From: Bermanella sp041589295
GTDB taxonomy: Bacteria; Pseudomonadota; Gammaproteobacteria; Pseudomonadales; Oceanobacteraceae
Direction of reading: 5' to 3'
NCBI GenBank assembly: GCA_041589295.1
Contig: JBFHVZ010000082.1
Location: 1-15,367, forward strand
DNA: 15,367 nt
The notes beneath the pieces were generated by a model. It was given only the letters and a program-made list of their open reading frames with translations, did not search any database and was not told the DNA's origin. Made by a program: the position numbers and the translations under genes. This document shows, piece by piece, positions 5,685 through 13,260 of the stretch (its first letter is position 1; the number at the start of each line of letters is the position of its first letter).

Positions 5685-7508
5685 ATGCCCGCAAACAAAG
5701 ATTTAGGTGTAGCTATGCGCGGAATGCGTTCGGATTACGACCCCAAGCAAACAGTGGATTGGGCCATCGTTAAGCAGGTTTGGCCTTATCTGCTGGAGTA
5801 TAAAGGGCGCGTCATTTTAGCTTTGGTGTGCTTGGTTTTGGCGAAGTTGGCCAGTGTCGGTATGCCGTTTGTGCTTAAGCACATAGTAGATGATCTTGAC
5901 CAACAAATGTCAGCCACCGAAGTGAGCTTAGTGGTGGTGCCATTGGCTTTGTTAGTGGCTTACGGTGTGATCCGCTTTGGCAATGTGCTGCTGGGGGAAA
6001 TCCGCGATACCTTGTTTGGGCGCGTGACCGAGCGAGCCATGCGCCGTGTGGGCCTAAACGTTTTTGAGCATTTACATGCGTTAGATCTCGCCTTTCATTT
6101 GGATCGCCGCACCGGCGGTTTATCCCGTGATATTGAACGTGGCACCAGTGGCATCAGTTTTTTGATGCGCTTTATGGTGTTCAATATTGGCCCCACCTTT
6201 TTAGAACTGTTTTTGGTAATGGGGATTCTTTGGGTTCAGTATTCTATTTCGTTCGCTGTCATTGTGGGTGTGTCTGTGGTGGCGTACGTGTGGTATTCCA
6301 AAGCCACCACAGATTGGCGTACACAGTTTATTCGAGAAGCCAACCAAGCTGACAATCATTCCAACACCCGTGCCATAGACAGTTTGCTGAACTTTGAAAC
6401 GGTTAAGTACTTTGCAAACGAACGTCATGAGTCCCGTTTGTATGACGAGGCCTTGGCAAACTGGGAACAAGCCAAACGTAAGAATCGTTTATCGCTGTTC
6501 TTATTAAATTCTGGGCAAGCCTTAATCATCAGCGTGTCCATGACAGCCATGCTAACGCTGGCGGCTTATGAAGTCAGTGCCGGACGTATGACGTTGGGGG
6601 ACTTCGTACTGGTGAATGCGTTTATGATGCAAATCTTTTTGCCGTTGAACTTTTTAGGGTTTGTCTATCGCGAAATCAAAGGCTCGCTGGCCAACATTGA
6701 GCGCATGTTTGGTTTATTGCAGGTGAAGCCCAAGGTTCAAGATAAAGCTGACGCGCCAGCGTTAACCGTGACGGCAGGGGCGATTGAATTTAAGCAAGTG
6801 AGTTTTGCCTACCACAGTGATCGACCCATTTTAAAAGCGTTAAGTTTTAGTGTGGCACCAGGCGAGAAAGTCGCCCTTGTGGGAGGCAGTGGTGCGGGTA
6901 AGTCGACCGTGGGGAAATTGCTGTTTCGTTTTTACGATGTGGATGAGGGCAGCATTGAAATTGACGGTCAAAACATTGCTGAAGTGACACAACACAGCGT
7001 GCGCAGCGCCATTGGTGTGGTGCCGCAGGACACCGTGTTATTCAATACCAGTTTAATGGAAAACGTCCGATATGGCAGACCAGAGGCCAGTGATGACGAA
7101 GTCAAAGAAGCCATTCGTCTTGCCCATTTAGATCGCTTAGTGGCGCAACTACCTAAAGGTTATGACACCGAAGTCGGCGAACGCGGTTTGAAATTATCGG
7201 GCGGTGAAAAGCAACGAGTGGCCATTGCCCGCACAGTATTAAAGAACCCTGCGATTTTGCTATTTGATGAAGCCACGTCTTCGTTGGATAGCGAATCTGA
7301 AGCGGCCATCATAGGTGCCATTAAAGAAATCAGTCAGGGCAAAAGCAGCGTGGTCATCGCGCACCGCTTGTCCACCATTGTGGATGCTGATCGCATTATC
7401 GTGCTGGAAGATGGTCGCAGTGTGGAAGAGGGTAATCATAAGATTCTAATGGCTGCACAAGGTCGCTATGCGCAGTTATGGGCGTTACAGCAAAGTGATC
7501 AATCATGA
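5685..7508 (+). CDS. Atm1-like ABC exporter (half-transporter)
   Basis: A 607-residue fused permease-ATPase that would work as a homodimer in the inner membrane. The N-terminal half holds about six membrane segments (from residue 42 to 330) with SLLNFETVKYFANE (233-246), typical of the Atm1/ABCB7/HMT1 branch. That branch exports glutathione conjugates, persulfides or metal-thiol compounds. The C-terminal ATPase has Walker A GGSGAGKST (400-408), Q-loop Q448, signature LSGGE (504-508), Walker B ILLFDEA (524-530) and switch histidine H560, all intact. GGAG lies eight bases before the ATG; an internal ATG at residue 11 is possible. xni starts 10 bases after the stop. A lipid A exporter (MsbA) is less likely given the Atm1 signature. 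The natural substrate cannot be read from sequence. Confidence 0.9.
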   Translation: MPANKDLGVAMRGMRSDYDPKQTVDWAIVKQVWPYLLEYKGRVILALVCLVLAKLASVGMPFVLKHIVDDLDQQMSATEVSLVVVPLALLVAYGVIRFGNVLLGEIRDTLFGRVTERAMRRVGLNVFEHLHALDLAFHLDRRTGGLSRDIERGTSGISFLMRFMVFNIGPTFLELFLVMGILWVQYSISFAVIVGVSVVAYVWYSKATTDWRTQFIREANQADNHSNTRAIDSLLNFETVKYFANERHESRLYDEALANWEQAKRKNRLSLFLLNSGQALIISVSMTAMLTLAAYEVSAGRMTLGDFVLVNAFMMQIFLPLNFLGFVYREIKGSLANIERMFGLLQVKPKVQDKADAPALTVTAGAIEFKQVSFAYHSDRPILKALSFSVAPGEKVALVGGSGAGKSTVGKLLFRFYDVDEGSIEIDGQNIAEVTQHSVRSAIGVVPQDTVLFNTSLMENVRYGRPEASDDEVKEAIRLAHLDRLVAQLPKGYDTEVGERGLKLSGGEKQRVAIARTVLKNPAILLFDEATSSLDSESEAAIIGAIKEISQGKSSVVIAHRLSTIVDADRIIVLEDGRSVEEGNHKILMAAQGRYAQLWALQQSDQS

Positions 7509-7518
7509 GAGGTCAGGC

Positions 7519-8298
7519 ATGAAACTCGTACTGATCGACGCCATGAACTTGATTCGTCGTATTTATGCCGCGCAAGAAAAACGCAGTGCCGACCCGGTTG
7601 AAGATACCTATTTGCATACGCAAAATGCGGTTTTGAAAATCATCGAAGACAGTGATGCAAGCCATGTGGTCATGGTGTTTGATGGACAACACAAAACTTG
7701 GCGTCACCATTTGTTTACCGATTACAAAGCCGATCGTAAGCCCATGCCGGAAGCCTTAGCACAGGCGCTTAGTCGATATAGAGAAGGCTGTGAACAGTTG
7801 GGTGTGAGCACGGTATTGTATGACGACTTAGAAGCCGATGATGTCATTGCCACCTTGGCGGTAAAGGTATCCCAGCATGGTGGCAAGGTTCGCATCGTGT
7901 CGACGGATAAGGGTTTTATGCAAATCGTGGACGACCAAATTTCGCTTTATCACTATTTTGACCGCAGAGCCCTGACCAAGGATGATGTTGAGCAATCACT
8001 GGGTTTTAAGCCCACCCAATTGGCCGACTATTTGGCCATGGTGGGAGACACCACAAATCATATTCCGGGCGTGACCGGCATAGGGCCAAAAACAGCGGCA
8101 GAACTGTTGGATCAATACGGCGACCTCGACAGTATATTGATCCACAGCGATGGCATTTCGGGCAAGGTAGGGCAGCACCTGAAAGAGGAATTTAGAATCG
8201 CCTTGCTGGCTCGCAAGTTGGTGACATTAAGAACCGACTTGGATCTGGGTCTCAATTTGCAGTCGCTACGGTATCGCCCCATTGCGATGGTGCGTTGA
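7519..8298 (+). CDS. xni: Flap endonuclease Xni (ExoIX-like)
   Basis: A structure-specific 5' nuclease related to the 5'-nuclease domain of DNA polymerase I, acting on flaps and branched DNA. The 259-residue protein (E. coli Xni 251) begins MKLVLIDAMNLIRRIY, with D7 a metal ligand. It carries VFDG (D55), LEADDVIATLA (E105, D107, D108), and STDKGFMQIV (128-137), where Pol I-type enzymes have DKD. The helix-3-turn-helix GVTGIGPKTAAELL (184-197) binds potassium and DNA. The altered DKG and NHIPG sites fit Xni, which has an incomplete second metal site, rather than a full Pol I domain. I chose ATG 7519, not an in-frame ATG 51 bases upstream inside the ABC gene, because homologues start MxLxxIDAxN and GAGAGG precedes it. 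Confidence 0.92.
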   Translation: MKLVLIDAMNLIRRIYAAQEKRSADPVEDTYLHTQNAVLKIIEDSDASHVVMVFDGQHKTWRHHLFTDYKADRKPMPEALAQALSRYREGCEQLGVSTVLYDDLEADDVIATLAVKVSQHGGKVRIVSTDKGFMQIVDDQISLYHYFDRRALTKDDVEQSLGFKPTQLADYLAMVGDTTNHIPGVTGIGPKTAAELLDQYGDLDSILIHSDGISGKVGQHLKEEFRIALLARKLVTLRTDLDLGLNLQSLRYRPIAMVR

Positions 8299-8323
8299 CC
8301 CCTGCAATCAGGCACGGGATAAT
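8295..8323 (+). promoter_or_regulatory. Sigma-70 promoter for lapA-lapB-pyrF, overlapping the xni stop
   Basis: TTGACC (8295-8300) is followed after exactly 17 bp by GATAAT (8318-8323). Each hexamer matches consensus at 5 of 6 positions. The -35 includes the TGA stop codon of xni (8296-8298). Transcription would start near 8330, about 36 bases before lapA. Confidence 0.7.
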
Positions 8324-8365
8324 TCCGCATTCTCACCCAAACCAGAACAGGGATAGCCTAACGCT

Positions 8366-8647
8366 ATGAAATGGTTCAAAGCCTTATTCAGCCTTCTTAT
8401 TACCCTTTTCGCCTTGGGTTTGGGCATCGTGATTGCGCTCTATAACTCTGCTGAAGTCAGTCTGGACTTATGGCAATGGCAATTGATGCCGATGTCATTA
8501 GGCATGTTGGTGTTGCTGGTATTTGCACTGGGCTGCTTGATCGGTTTGTCCATTAATATGGTTTGGGTGTGGCGCTTACAGGCGGCCCGTCGTCGCCTAA
8601 GTAAGGAGCTGCAAAATTCCGTCAAACGGGTAGAAGCTGCTCAGTAA
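8366..8647 (+). CDS. lapA: LPS assembly protein LapA
   Basis: A small inner-membrane protein that partners with LapB in controlling LPS synthesis through FtsH-dependent turnover of LpxC. The 93 residues hold two membrane helices (about 4-26 and 43-67), with a short segment between them (SAEVSLDLWQWQL), then a basic, helical cytoplasmic tail (69-93) that could form a coiled coil. This is the LapA/YciS (DUF1049) architecture, slightly shorter than E. coli LapA (102). lapB starts four bases after the stop, matching the conserved lapA-lapB-pyrF order. An AGGGA (8349-8353) lies 12 bases upstream, farther than usual. Confidence 0.9.
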   Translation: MKWFKALFSLLITLFALGLGIVIALYNSAEVSLDLWQWQLMPMSLGMLVLLVFALGCLIGLSINMVWVWRLQAARRRLSKELQNSVKRVEAAQ

Positions 8648-8651
8648 TCCT

Positions 8652-9842
8652 ATGACCGAATCCAGCGTATTATTTCTGGTTGCCCTAGCGCTTGCCCTAG
8701 GTTGGCTAATGGGGCGGCGAGATGGTCGCCGTCAGGCAGCCAGAAAACGAAGCAAATTGCCTTACCCTAGTATTGATATGCTGGCTGGTGATCGCCCGTC
8801 CGAAACCATGCAAACCATTCTAAGTTTGGCCGAGCGTGAAGAAGCCATCGAGCTGCAGCTAAGTCTTGGGCATTTTTATCGCCGTCGCGGCGAACTAGAA
8901 AAAGCCATTGCCATTCACCAAAGTTTATTTGCCCGTCCTGACCTAGATAAAAACCTAGGGGCTGAAGTGCAATTGGCATTAGCTACGGATTACTTAAATG
9001 CTGGCTTATATGATCGTGCGGAACGATTGTTGTTAGAACTCACTAAGGGCAACAGTGGTTTAAAAGCCGAGGCCAGCGAAAAGCTCGTGCGTTTGTACGA
9101 AGAAGAGCAAGAGTGGAAAAAAGTGCTAGAGGTTGGCGGCGCCTCTAAGGATATGGCCAAGTCGATGGCTTATGCCTGTTGCGAGTTAGCGGAAGAGGCC
9201 ATGGCCGAACGAGACTGGGCACAAGCTACCAAACGCATCAAACAGGCATTGCGTTACGACGGTGAATGCGTACGGGCTTTACTGCTAGAAGCCAAGTTGG
9301 CGGAGCAAGAAGGGTTTCCGCGGCGAATGCTTATTAGTCTGAAAGAAATTCTGGACATTGACGCGGCCCAGCTAGCGGTGGTTTTGCCCTATTTACAAGA
9401 GGTTTACGAGGCGCGCCATCGTCCGCAAGAACTAGAAAGTTTGCTGCGTCAATTGTGGTTAGAGTCTCCCATGCCGCTTACTCTGCATGCTTATGCGCAG
9501 CACTTAGCGCAGCATCACAATGTCGAAGATGCAATTCAGCTGCTGACCGAATCGCTGATCCGAGTGCCAACGGTCGAAGGCTTCGCGATTTTGCTAGAGC
9601 AGCTGATTCAACAACGTGATTCCGTTTCGGTTGAGTACTTGGCTCAGGTGAAACAAACCCTAGATCGACTGCGTCGTCACAGTGACGGCTATCATTGTCA
9701 TAGTTGTGGCTTTCAAGCCGAACGACACCATTGGCGTTGCCCGAGTTGCAAACGCTGGGAAACTTTTAATCCTAATATGGCCAAAGCCAATTTGGGCGTT
9801 GCCCAACAGGCCATAAAATCAGAGGCTGCACATGCAAGATAA
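8652..9842 (+). CDS. lapB: LPS assembly protein LapB (TPR-rubredoxin)
   Basis: LapB (YciM) presents LpxC to the FtsH protease and so limits lipid A synthesis; it is anchored in the inner membrane facing the cytoplasm. The 396-residue protein has an N-terminal anchor (about 5-20) and a basic stop sequence (GRRDGRRQAARKRSK). A long run of TPR-type helical hairpins (about 65-340) follows. A C-terminal rubredoxin-like metal knuckle has CHSC (349-352) and CPSC (363-366). The four cysteines needed to bind metal are all present, and size matches E. coli (389). The stop overlaps the pyrF start by 11 bases, suggesting translational coupling. Confidence 0.95.
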   Translation: MTESSVLFLVALALALGWLMGRRDGRRQAARKRSKLPYPSIDMLAGDRPSETMQTILSLAEREEAIELQLSLGHFYRRRGELEKAIAIHQSLFARPDLDKNLGAEVQLALATDYLNAGLYDRAERLLLELTKGNSGLKAEASEKLVRLYEEEQEWKKVLEVGGASKDMAKSMAYACCELAEEAMAERDWAQATKRIKQALRYDGECVRALLLEAKLAEQEGFPRRMLISLKEILDIDAAQLAVVLPYLQEVYEARHRPQELESLLRQLWLESPMPLTLHAYAQHLAQHHNVEDAIQLLTESLIRVPTVEGFAILLEQLIQQRDSVSVEYLAQVKQTLDRLRRHSDGYHCHSCGFQAERHHWRCPSCKRWETFNPNMAKANLGVAQQAIKSEAAHAR

Positions 9843-10524
9843 ACCAATTCTCGTTGCTCTGGATTTCGATAACGCTCAGCAAACCATGGAATTGGTGGAT
9901 AGGTTGCAACCAGAGCGTTGCCGCCTAAAAATCGGTAAAGAGTTGTTTACCAGTCAAGGTCCACATTTGGTCGAAGCGCTACAAGCAAAAGGGTTTGATA
10001 TTTTCTTAGACCTGAAATTTCATGATATTCCGAACACGGTCGCCAAAGCGGTTAAAGCCGCAGCCAATTTGGGGGTGTGGATGGTCAATGTCCATGCTTC
10101 TGGTGGACAACGTATGATGGAAGCCGCGAAAGAAGCCATTGCTAATGTGGCGCAACCACCGCAATTGATTGCGGTCACCGTACTGACCAGCATGGAACGC
10201 TCAGATTTAGCGGGTATTGGTTTAGACATTGATCCGCAGGAACAAGTGAAACGTCTGGCTAAGTTAACGCAACAAAGTGGGTTAGACGGCGTGGTGTGCT
10301 CCGCGCAAGAAGCCGTTATGTTGAAGGAGCTGTGTGGTGCTGATTTTAAACTTGTCACGCCGGGTATCCGTCCTTCGTTTGCGCAGCAAGGTGATCAGCG
10401 CCGTGTGATGACCCCAGCGGAAGCTAAGCTGGCAGGTGTGGATTATATGGTAATTGGTCGTCCAATTACGCAAGCAGCTGACCCAATTGAAGCATTGCGT
10501 TTAATTGAGCAGGAAATCGCCTAA
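9832..10524 (+). CDS. pyrF: Orotidine 5'-phosphate decarboxylase
   Basis: Catalyses the last step of de novo UMP synthesis, decarboxylation of OMP, in the cytoplasm as a dimer. The 230-residue TIM-barrel enzyme has the catalytic signature FLDLKFHDIPNTV (58-70) with D60, K62 and D65, the N-terminal VALDFDN, and a phosphate-binding end VTPGIRP plus VIGRPIT. The ATG at 9832 is preceded by AGAGG at a six-base gap, inside the last codons of lapB. No regulatory feature of its own was seen, and no classical terminator follows before the ComEA-like gene. Confidence 0.97.
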   Translation: MQDKPILVALDFDNAQQTMELVDRLQPERCRLKIGKELFTSQGPHLVEALQAKGFDIFLDLKFHDIPNTVAKAVKAAANLGVWMVNVHASGGQRMMEAAKEAIANVAQPPQLIAVTVLTSMERSDLAGIGLDIDPQEQVKRLAKLTQQSGLDGVVCSAQEAVMLKELCGADFKLVTPGIRPSFAQQGDQRRVMTPAEAKLAGVDYMVIGRPITQAADPIEALRLIEQEIA

Positions 10525-10601
10525 GCGACGACGTTTAAAACGCGATTGTATTATTGGCAGTGGCGTGATTTTTCATACTCTCTTCTAATGCCCATCGTCT
10601 T

Positions 10602-10640
10602 ACTTCCTTGTTATGTTGAAGGCCCAACTAACAAGGAGGT
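10602..10640 (+). promoter_or_regulatory. Hairpin sequestering the comEA Shine-Dalgarno
   Basis: ACTTCCTTGTTA (10602-10613) pairs with TAACAAGGAGGT (10629-10640) through 12 positions including one G-U. A single bulged U (10614) follows, then GTTG (10615-10618) pairs with CAAC (10625-10628) under the loop AAGGCC. The entire ribosome-binding site AAGGAGGT (10633-10640) is in the 3' arm, six bases ahead of the ATG at 10646. No T-run follows, so this is not a terminator. It looks like an on/off translation control element. The structure is read from sequence; function is inferred. Confidence 0.65.
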
Positions 10641-10645
10641 GGTTC

Positions 10646-10936
10646 ATGAAATTTAATCAAATATTAATGTTACGTCGCTTGTTGTGTGCAGGTGCATTTG
10701 GCATTAGTTTCGTTTTAAGCGCGTTGAGTTGGTCGCAAGAGCCAGTTGATATCAATTTGGCTGATGCACAAACTCTGACACAATTGAAAAATGTTGGTGA
10801 GAAGAAGGCGCAAGCCATTGTTGAGTATCGTGAAACCAACGGGAAGTTTGAAACCGTTGACGATTTAACAAAGGTGAAAGGTATTGGGCAGGATACGCTA
10901 GAAGATAACCGCGCCAATCTTATTGCCAGTCAGTAG
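10646..10936 (+). CDS. comEA: ComEA-family helix-hairpin-helix DNA-binding protein
   Basis: A 96-residue protein with a signal sequence (about residues 1-30, ending in SALSWS) and a ComEA-type double helix-hairpin-helix domain: VDINLADAQTLTQLKNVGEKKAQAIVEYR region (34-62) and VKGIGQDTLEDN (77-88). Such short periplasmic proteins bind double-stranded DNA; in competent species ComEA pulls transforming DNA through the outer membrane. E. coli has the similar YbaV, so a role outside competence is possible. The start ATG 10646 has a perfect AAGGAGGT five bases upstream, better than an in-frame ATG 33 bases earlier, which lies in the leader hairpin. It is followed by a strong terminator. Confidence 0.88.
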   Translation: MKFNQILMLRRLLCAGAFGISFVLSALSWSQEPVDINLADAQTLTQLKNVGEKKAQAIVEYRETNGKFETVDDLTKVKGIGQDTLEDNRANLIASQ

Positions 10937-10959
10937 TAATATTCGCGCATGGGTTACAG

Positions 10960-10995
10960 AAAAACGGCACCAAAAAAATTTTGGTGCCGTTTTTT
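10960..10995. terminator. Bidirectional Rho-independent terminator
   Basis: The core CGGCACC (10965-10971) pairs with GGTGCCG (10983-10989). The stem is extended by A-T pairs on both sides, with a run of T (10990-10995) on the plus strand and of A (10960-10964) that becomes a T-run on the minus strand. It can end comEA transcripts from the left and transcripts of the 59-residue gene and the kinases from the right. Confidence 0.92.
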
Positions 10996-11030
10996 ATGCC
11001 GCGCATTTTTATGGCGCTTATTTCAATACG

Positions 11031-11210
11031 CTACGGCTGGCACGCACGAATGGTTTCGCGGCAAACCGAAACGGTAATGTCATATTCGTTTTGATCGATA
11101 AAACCCGCGGAATAGTCCCGTTCTGCTTGGTGTAAGCGCTCAATGGCGTCTTTCCACTCGGTGTATATTCGGTTGCGATCTTGTGCCGAAGCAATCATTT
11201 CTTGATTCAT
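11031..11210 (-). CDS. Small hypothetical protein, 59 residues
   Basis: An unrecognised small soluble protein beginning MNQEMIASAQDRNRIY and ending TIRACQP. It is rich in charged residues and probably mostly helical (WKDAIERLHQAERDYSAG, then IDQNEYDITVSVCRET). It has two cysteines (C50, C57) and no signal or membrane segment. Support for a real gene is a strong ribosome-binding site, AAGGAGA (11216-11222), five bases from the ATG. It also lies 42 bases after the stop of the sensor kinase gene on the same strand and 35 bases before the shared terminator, so it is probably the last gene of the kinase operon. No function can be given; a role with the kinases is only suggested by position. Confidence 0.7.
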   Translation of the reverse strand: MNQEMIASAQDRNRIYTEWKDAIERLHQAERDYSAGFIDQNEYDITVSVCRETIRACQP

Positions 11211-11252
11211 GTTGGTCTCCTTTTTACATGATGCGGGTGTTGTACTGCATAA

Positions 11253-13247
11253 TTAATGCCTTGCGGCTGAATCCTTGGTGAATTCTAATGTCACCGTTGT
11301 GCCTTGATCCGGCTCACTGTCTACCTTCAGTGTACCGTTCAAGGTTTGCGAGGTAACGACGTAAGCAATGTGTAGGCCTAAACCCACATGACCGGCATGG
11401 CGCTTTGTGGTGAAAAACGGGTTAATCAGTTTTTCTAAATTTTCTTGGTCGATACCGTGTCCTCGATCTTGCACTTGAATAATCAATTTGTCTTGTTGGT
11501 TTTTGGCGCGGATGGTTAATACGTCTTCTTGATGTTTTAAGCCATGGTCCAAAGCGTTAGACAAAATACTTTTTAACACCAGTGTAATGAGGTCGGGATC
11601 AGCCTCCCAGCGACAGTCTGCTGGGCAATCTAAAATAAGTTTTACATCTGGATAGCGCTTATCTAATTCAAGGTTGTCTACCGTTCGTTCAAGCAAATTA
11701 TGAATGTCGATGGTATGCACTTTATTTACGGACTGGTAAATGTTGAGCTGCTTGAGTGTGTTAATCAAGCTGGTGCAGCGCTGCAAATTTCGTTCGATCA
11801 ATTGCAGGCCTTCGATGCTGGCCTTCATCATGTTTTCGAAGTCTTCACGGGTGATGGAGCCATTGTTGTATTTTTTCAAATAACGATTCACGTCTTCTGA
11901 AATTAAGCTGCTGCTGGTTTGGGCTATGCCAATGGGGGTATTCATCTCGTGGGCCATACCAGCAATCATGGATCCCATAGAGGCCATTTTTTCTGCGTCT
12001 AAGAGTTGTTTTTGGTTTTCTCTTAGTTGTTTCACCATTGCGTTAAACGCCGAATATAAACCGGTGAACTCATCGTCGGTATCGTGACTGAGTTCAACTG
12101 ACCAATCGCCAGATGCGACTTTTTTTGCTTTGGCGGTGAACTGGCGAATTAACCGCGAAATAGAGTAGAACACCGCAGCGTATAAATAGGCTGTGATCAA
12201 CAGTAATACGGTTGATGCTCCTAATAGACCCCAAAGTTTAACTTGGTCCCAGTAAAGGCGTTCGGTGAGTCTTTGCTGTAGGTAGGGGAGAATCGCTTTG
12301 ACCAATGCTTCTAGGGTGTTGAAGCTGCTGCTGAGTTGGGTGTCGTATTCCGGCCATGTTATTTCGATAAAATCAGCTTCGATAAATTTTTCGTAAAAGT
12401 AATCAGCTGAGATGCGCAAATTGTCTTTGGTTGTGTTGACGATGTTGTGTAATCCAATTTCTTCATCGAGCCCATTAGAAAACACGAACTCTAGGCTGTT
12501 GTTATAAGCGGATACATTTTTTAATAAATCGTCGTAGATTTTATCCAGTGTTTTATAGGTCTCGTAGTCCAACGTCGGTAAATGCAGTGCATAGGCTCCG
12601 TAGGCACGAGCGCGACCCAATTCGTCTGCAACATCGGGCAGTTCGCGCAATATTAGGTTAATTAGAAAAAAGGTGGTTAGGTCTGGGTCATGTACCAGCT
12701 TGGATTCGTAAGCGATGACCCGTGTAAAGAGTTCTACTTCATCCACAAAGTCATTGAAATACTGGTACTGAATATTGGGTCCGCCTTGCATGCCGGGGGA
12801 GTTTTCGTTGAGCTCGATCCAGCTGGTACTGAGTTGTTCAAATTGCTTTTGAATATGGGGCGAGGTTGAAACCGTCATCGTCTTTTTAAGATCATTGAGC
12901 GTTTTTGTTGTCGTTACTTTGCGTTGCTCTATCTCGTCTAAAACGGTTTGCGAAAAATCAATACGCTGAATGATGACAAAGTCACGGTAGGCAGAGGCTT
13001 GAAAGAATAGCGGAAAGGTATCTTCGAGAATTTGCAGCCCTTTTTGTTCATGGATGGTGGTGTTAATACTGCGCTGCACTTCGTGGACTAGGGCAAACCC
13101 CAACACGAATAGTGGCAGCAATAGGAACACACTCACGAAACTGAACTTCCATGCGAAGTTCAGTTTGTTCATGAGTTGAACACCGGGTTTTAGTAACGTC
13201 GGGACTGATTCGTCATCCATAACTTTGAACACATCTGATGTACTCAC
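11253..13247 (-). CDS. Membrane sensor histidine kinase with large extracytoplasmic domain and HAMP
   Basis: A 664-residue hybrid-free kinase. Two membrane helices (about 35-55 and 337-360) enclose roughly 280 periplasmic residues, which look entirely helical and resemble no sensor fold I can name. A HAMP linker follows (about 361-413). The kinase core has the H-box MASMGSMIAGMAHEMNTPIG with H433, the N-box ILSNALDHG (N564), G1 DRGHGI (594-599) and G2 GLGLHI (622-627). No receiver domain is attached. The start given is GTG (13245-13247), 13 bases after the upstream kinase stop, without a good Shine-Dalgarno sequence; ATG at residue 10 or 26 is possible. The ligand and cognate response regulator are unknown. 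Confidence 0.88.
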   Translation of the reverse strand: MSTSDVFKVMDDESVPTLLKPGVQLMNKLNFAWKFSFVSVFLLLPLFVLGFALVHEVQRSINTTIHEQKGLQILEDTFPLFFQASAYRDFVIIQRIDFSQTVLDEIEQRKVTTTKTLNDLKKTMTVSTSPHIQKQFEQLSTSWIELNENSPGMQGGPNIQYQYFNDFVDEVELFTRVIAYESKLVHDPDLTTFFLINLILRELPDVADELGRARAYGAYALHLPTLDYETYKTLDKIYDDLLKNVSAYNNSLEFVFSNGLDEEIGLHNIVNTTKDNLRISADYFYEKFIEADFIEITWPEYDTQLSSSFNTLEALVKAILPYLQQRLTERLYWDQVKLWGLLGASTVLLLITAYLYAAVFYSISRLIRQFTAKAKKVASGDWSVELSHDTDDEFTGLYSAFNAMVKQLRENQKQLLDAEKMASMGSMIAGMAHEMNTPIGIAQTSSSLISEDVNRYLKKYNNGSITREDFENMMKASIEGLQLIERNLQRCTSLINTLKQLNIYQSVNKVHTIDIHNLLERTVDNLELDKRYPDVKLILDCPADCRWEADPDLITLVLKSILSNALDHGLKHQEDVLTIRAKNQQDKLIIQVQDRGHGIDQENLEKLINPFFTTKRHAGHVGLGLHIAYVVTSQTLNGTLKVDSEPDQGTTVTLEFTKDSAARH

Positions 13248-13260
13248 AAAGTATAGATGC

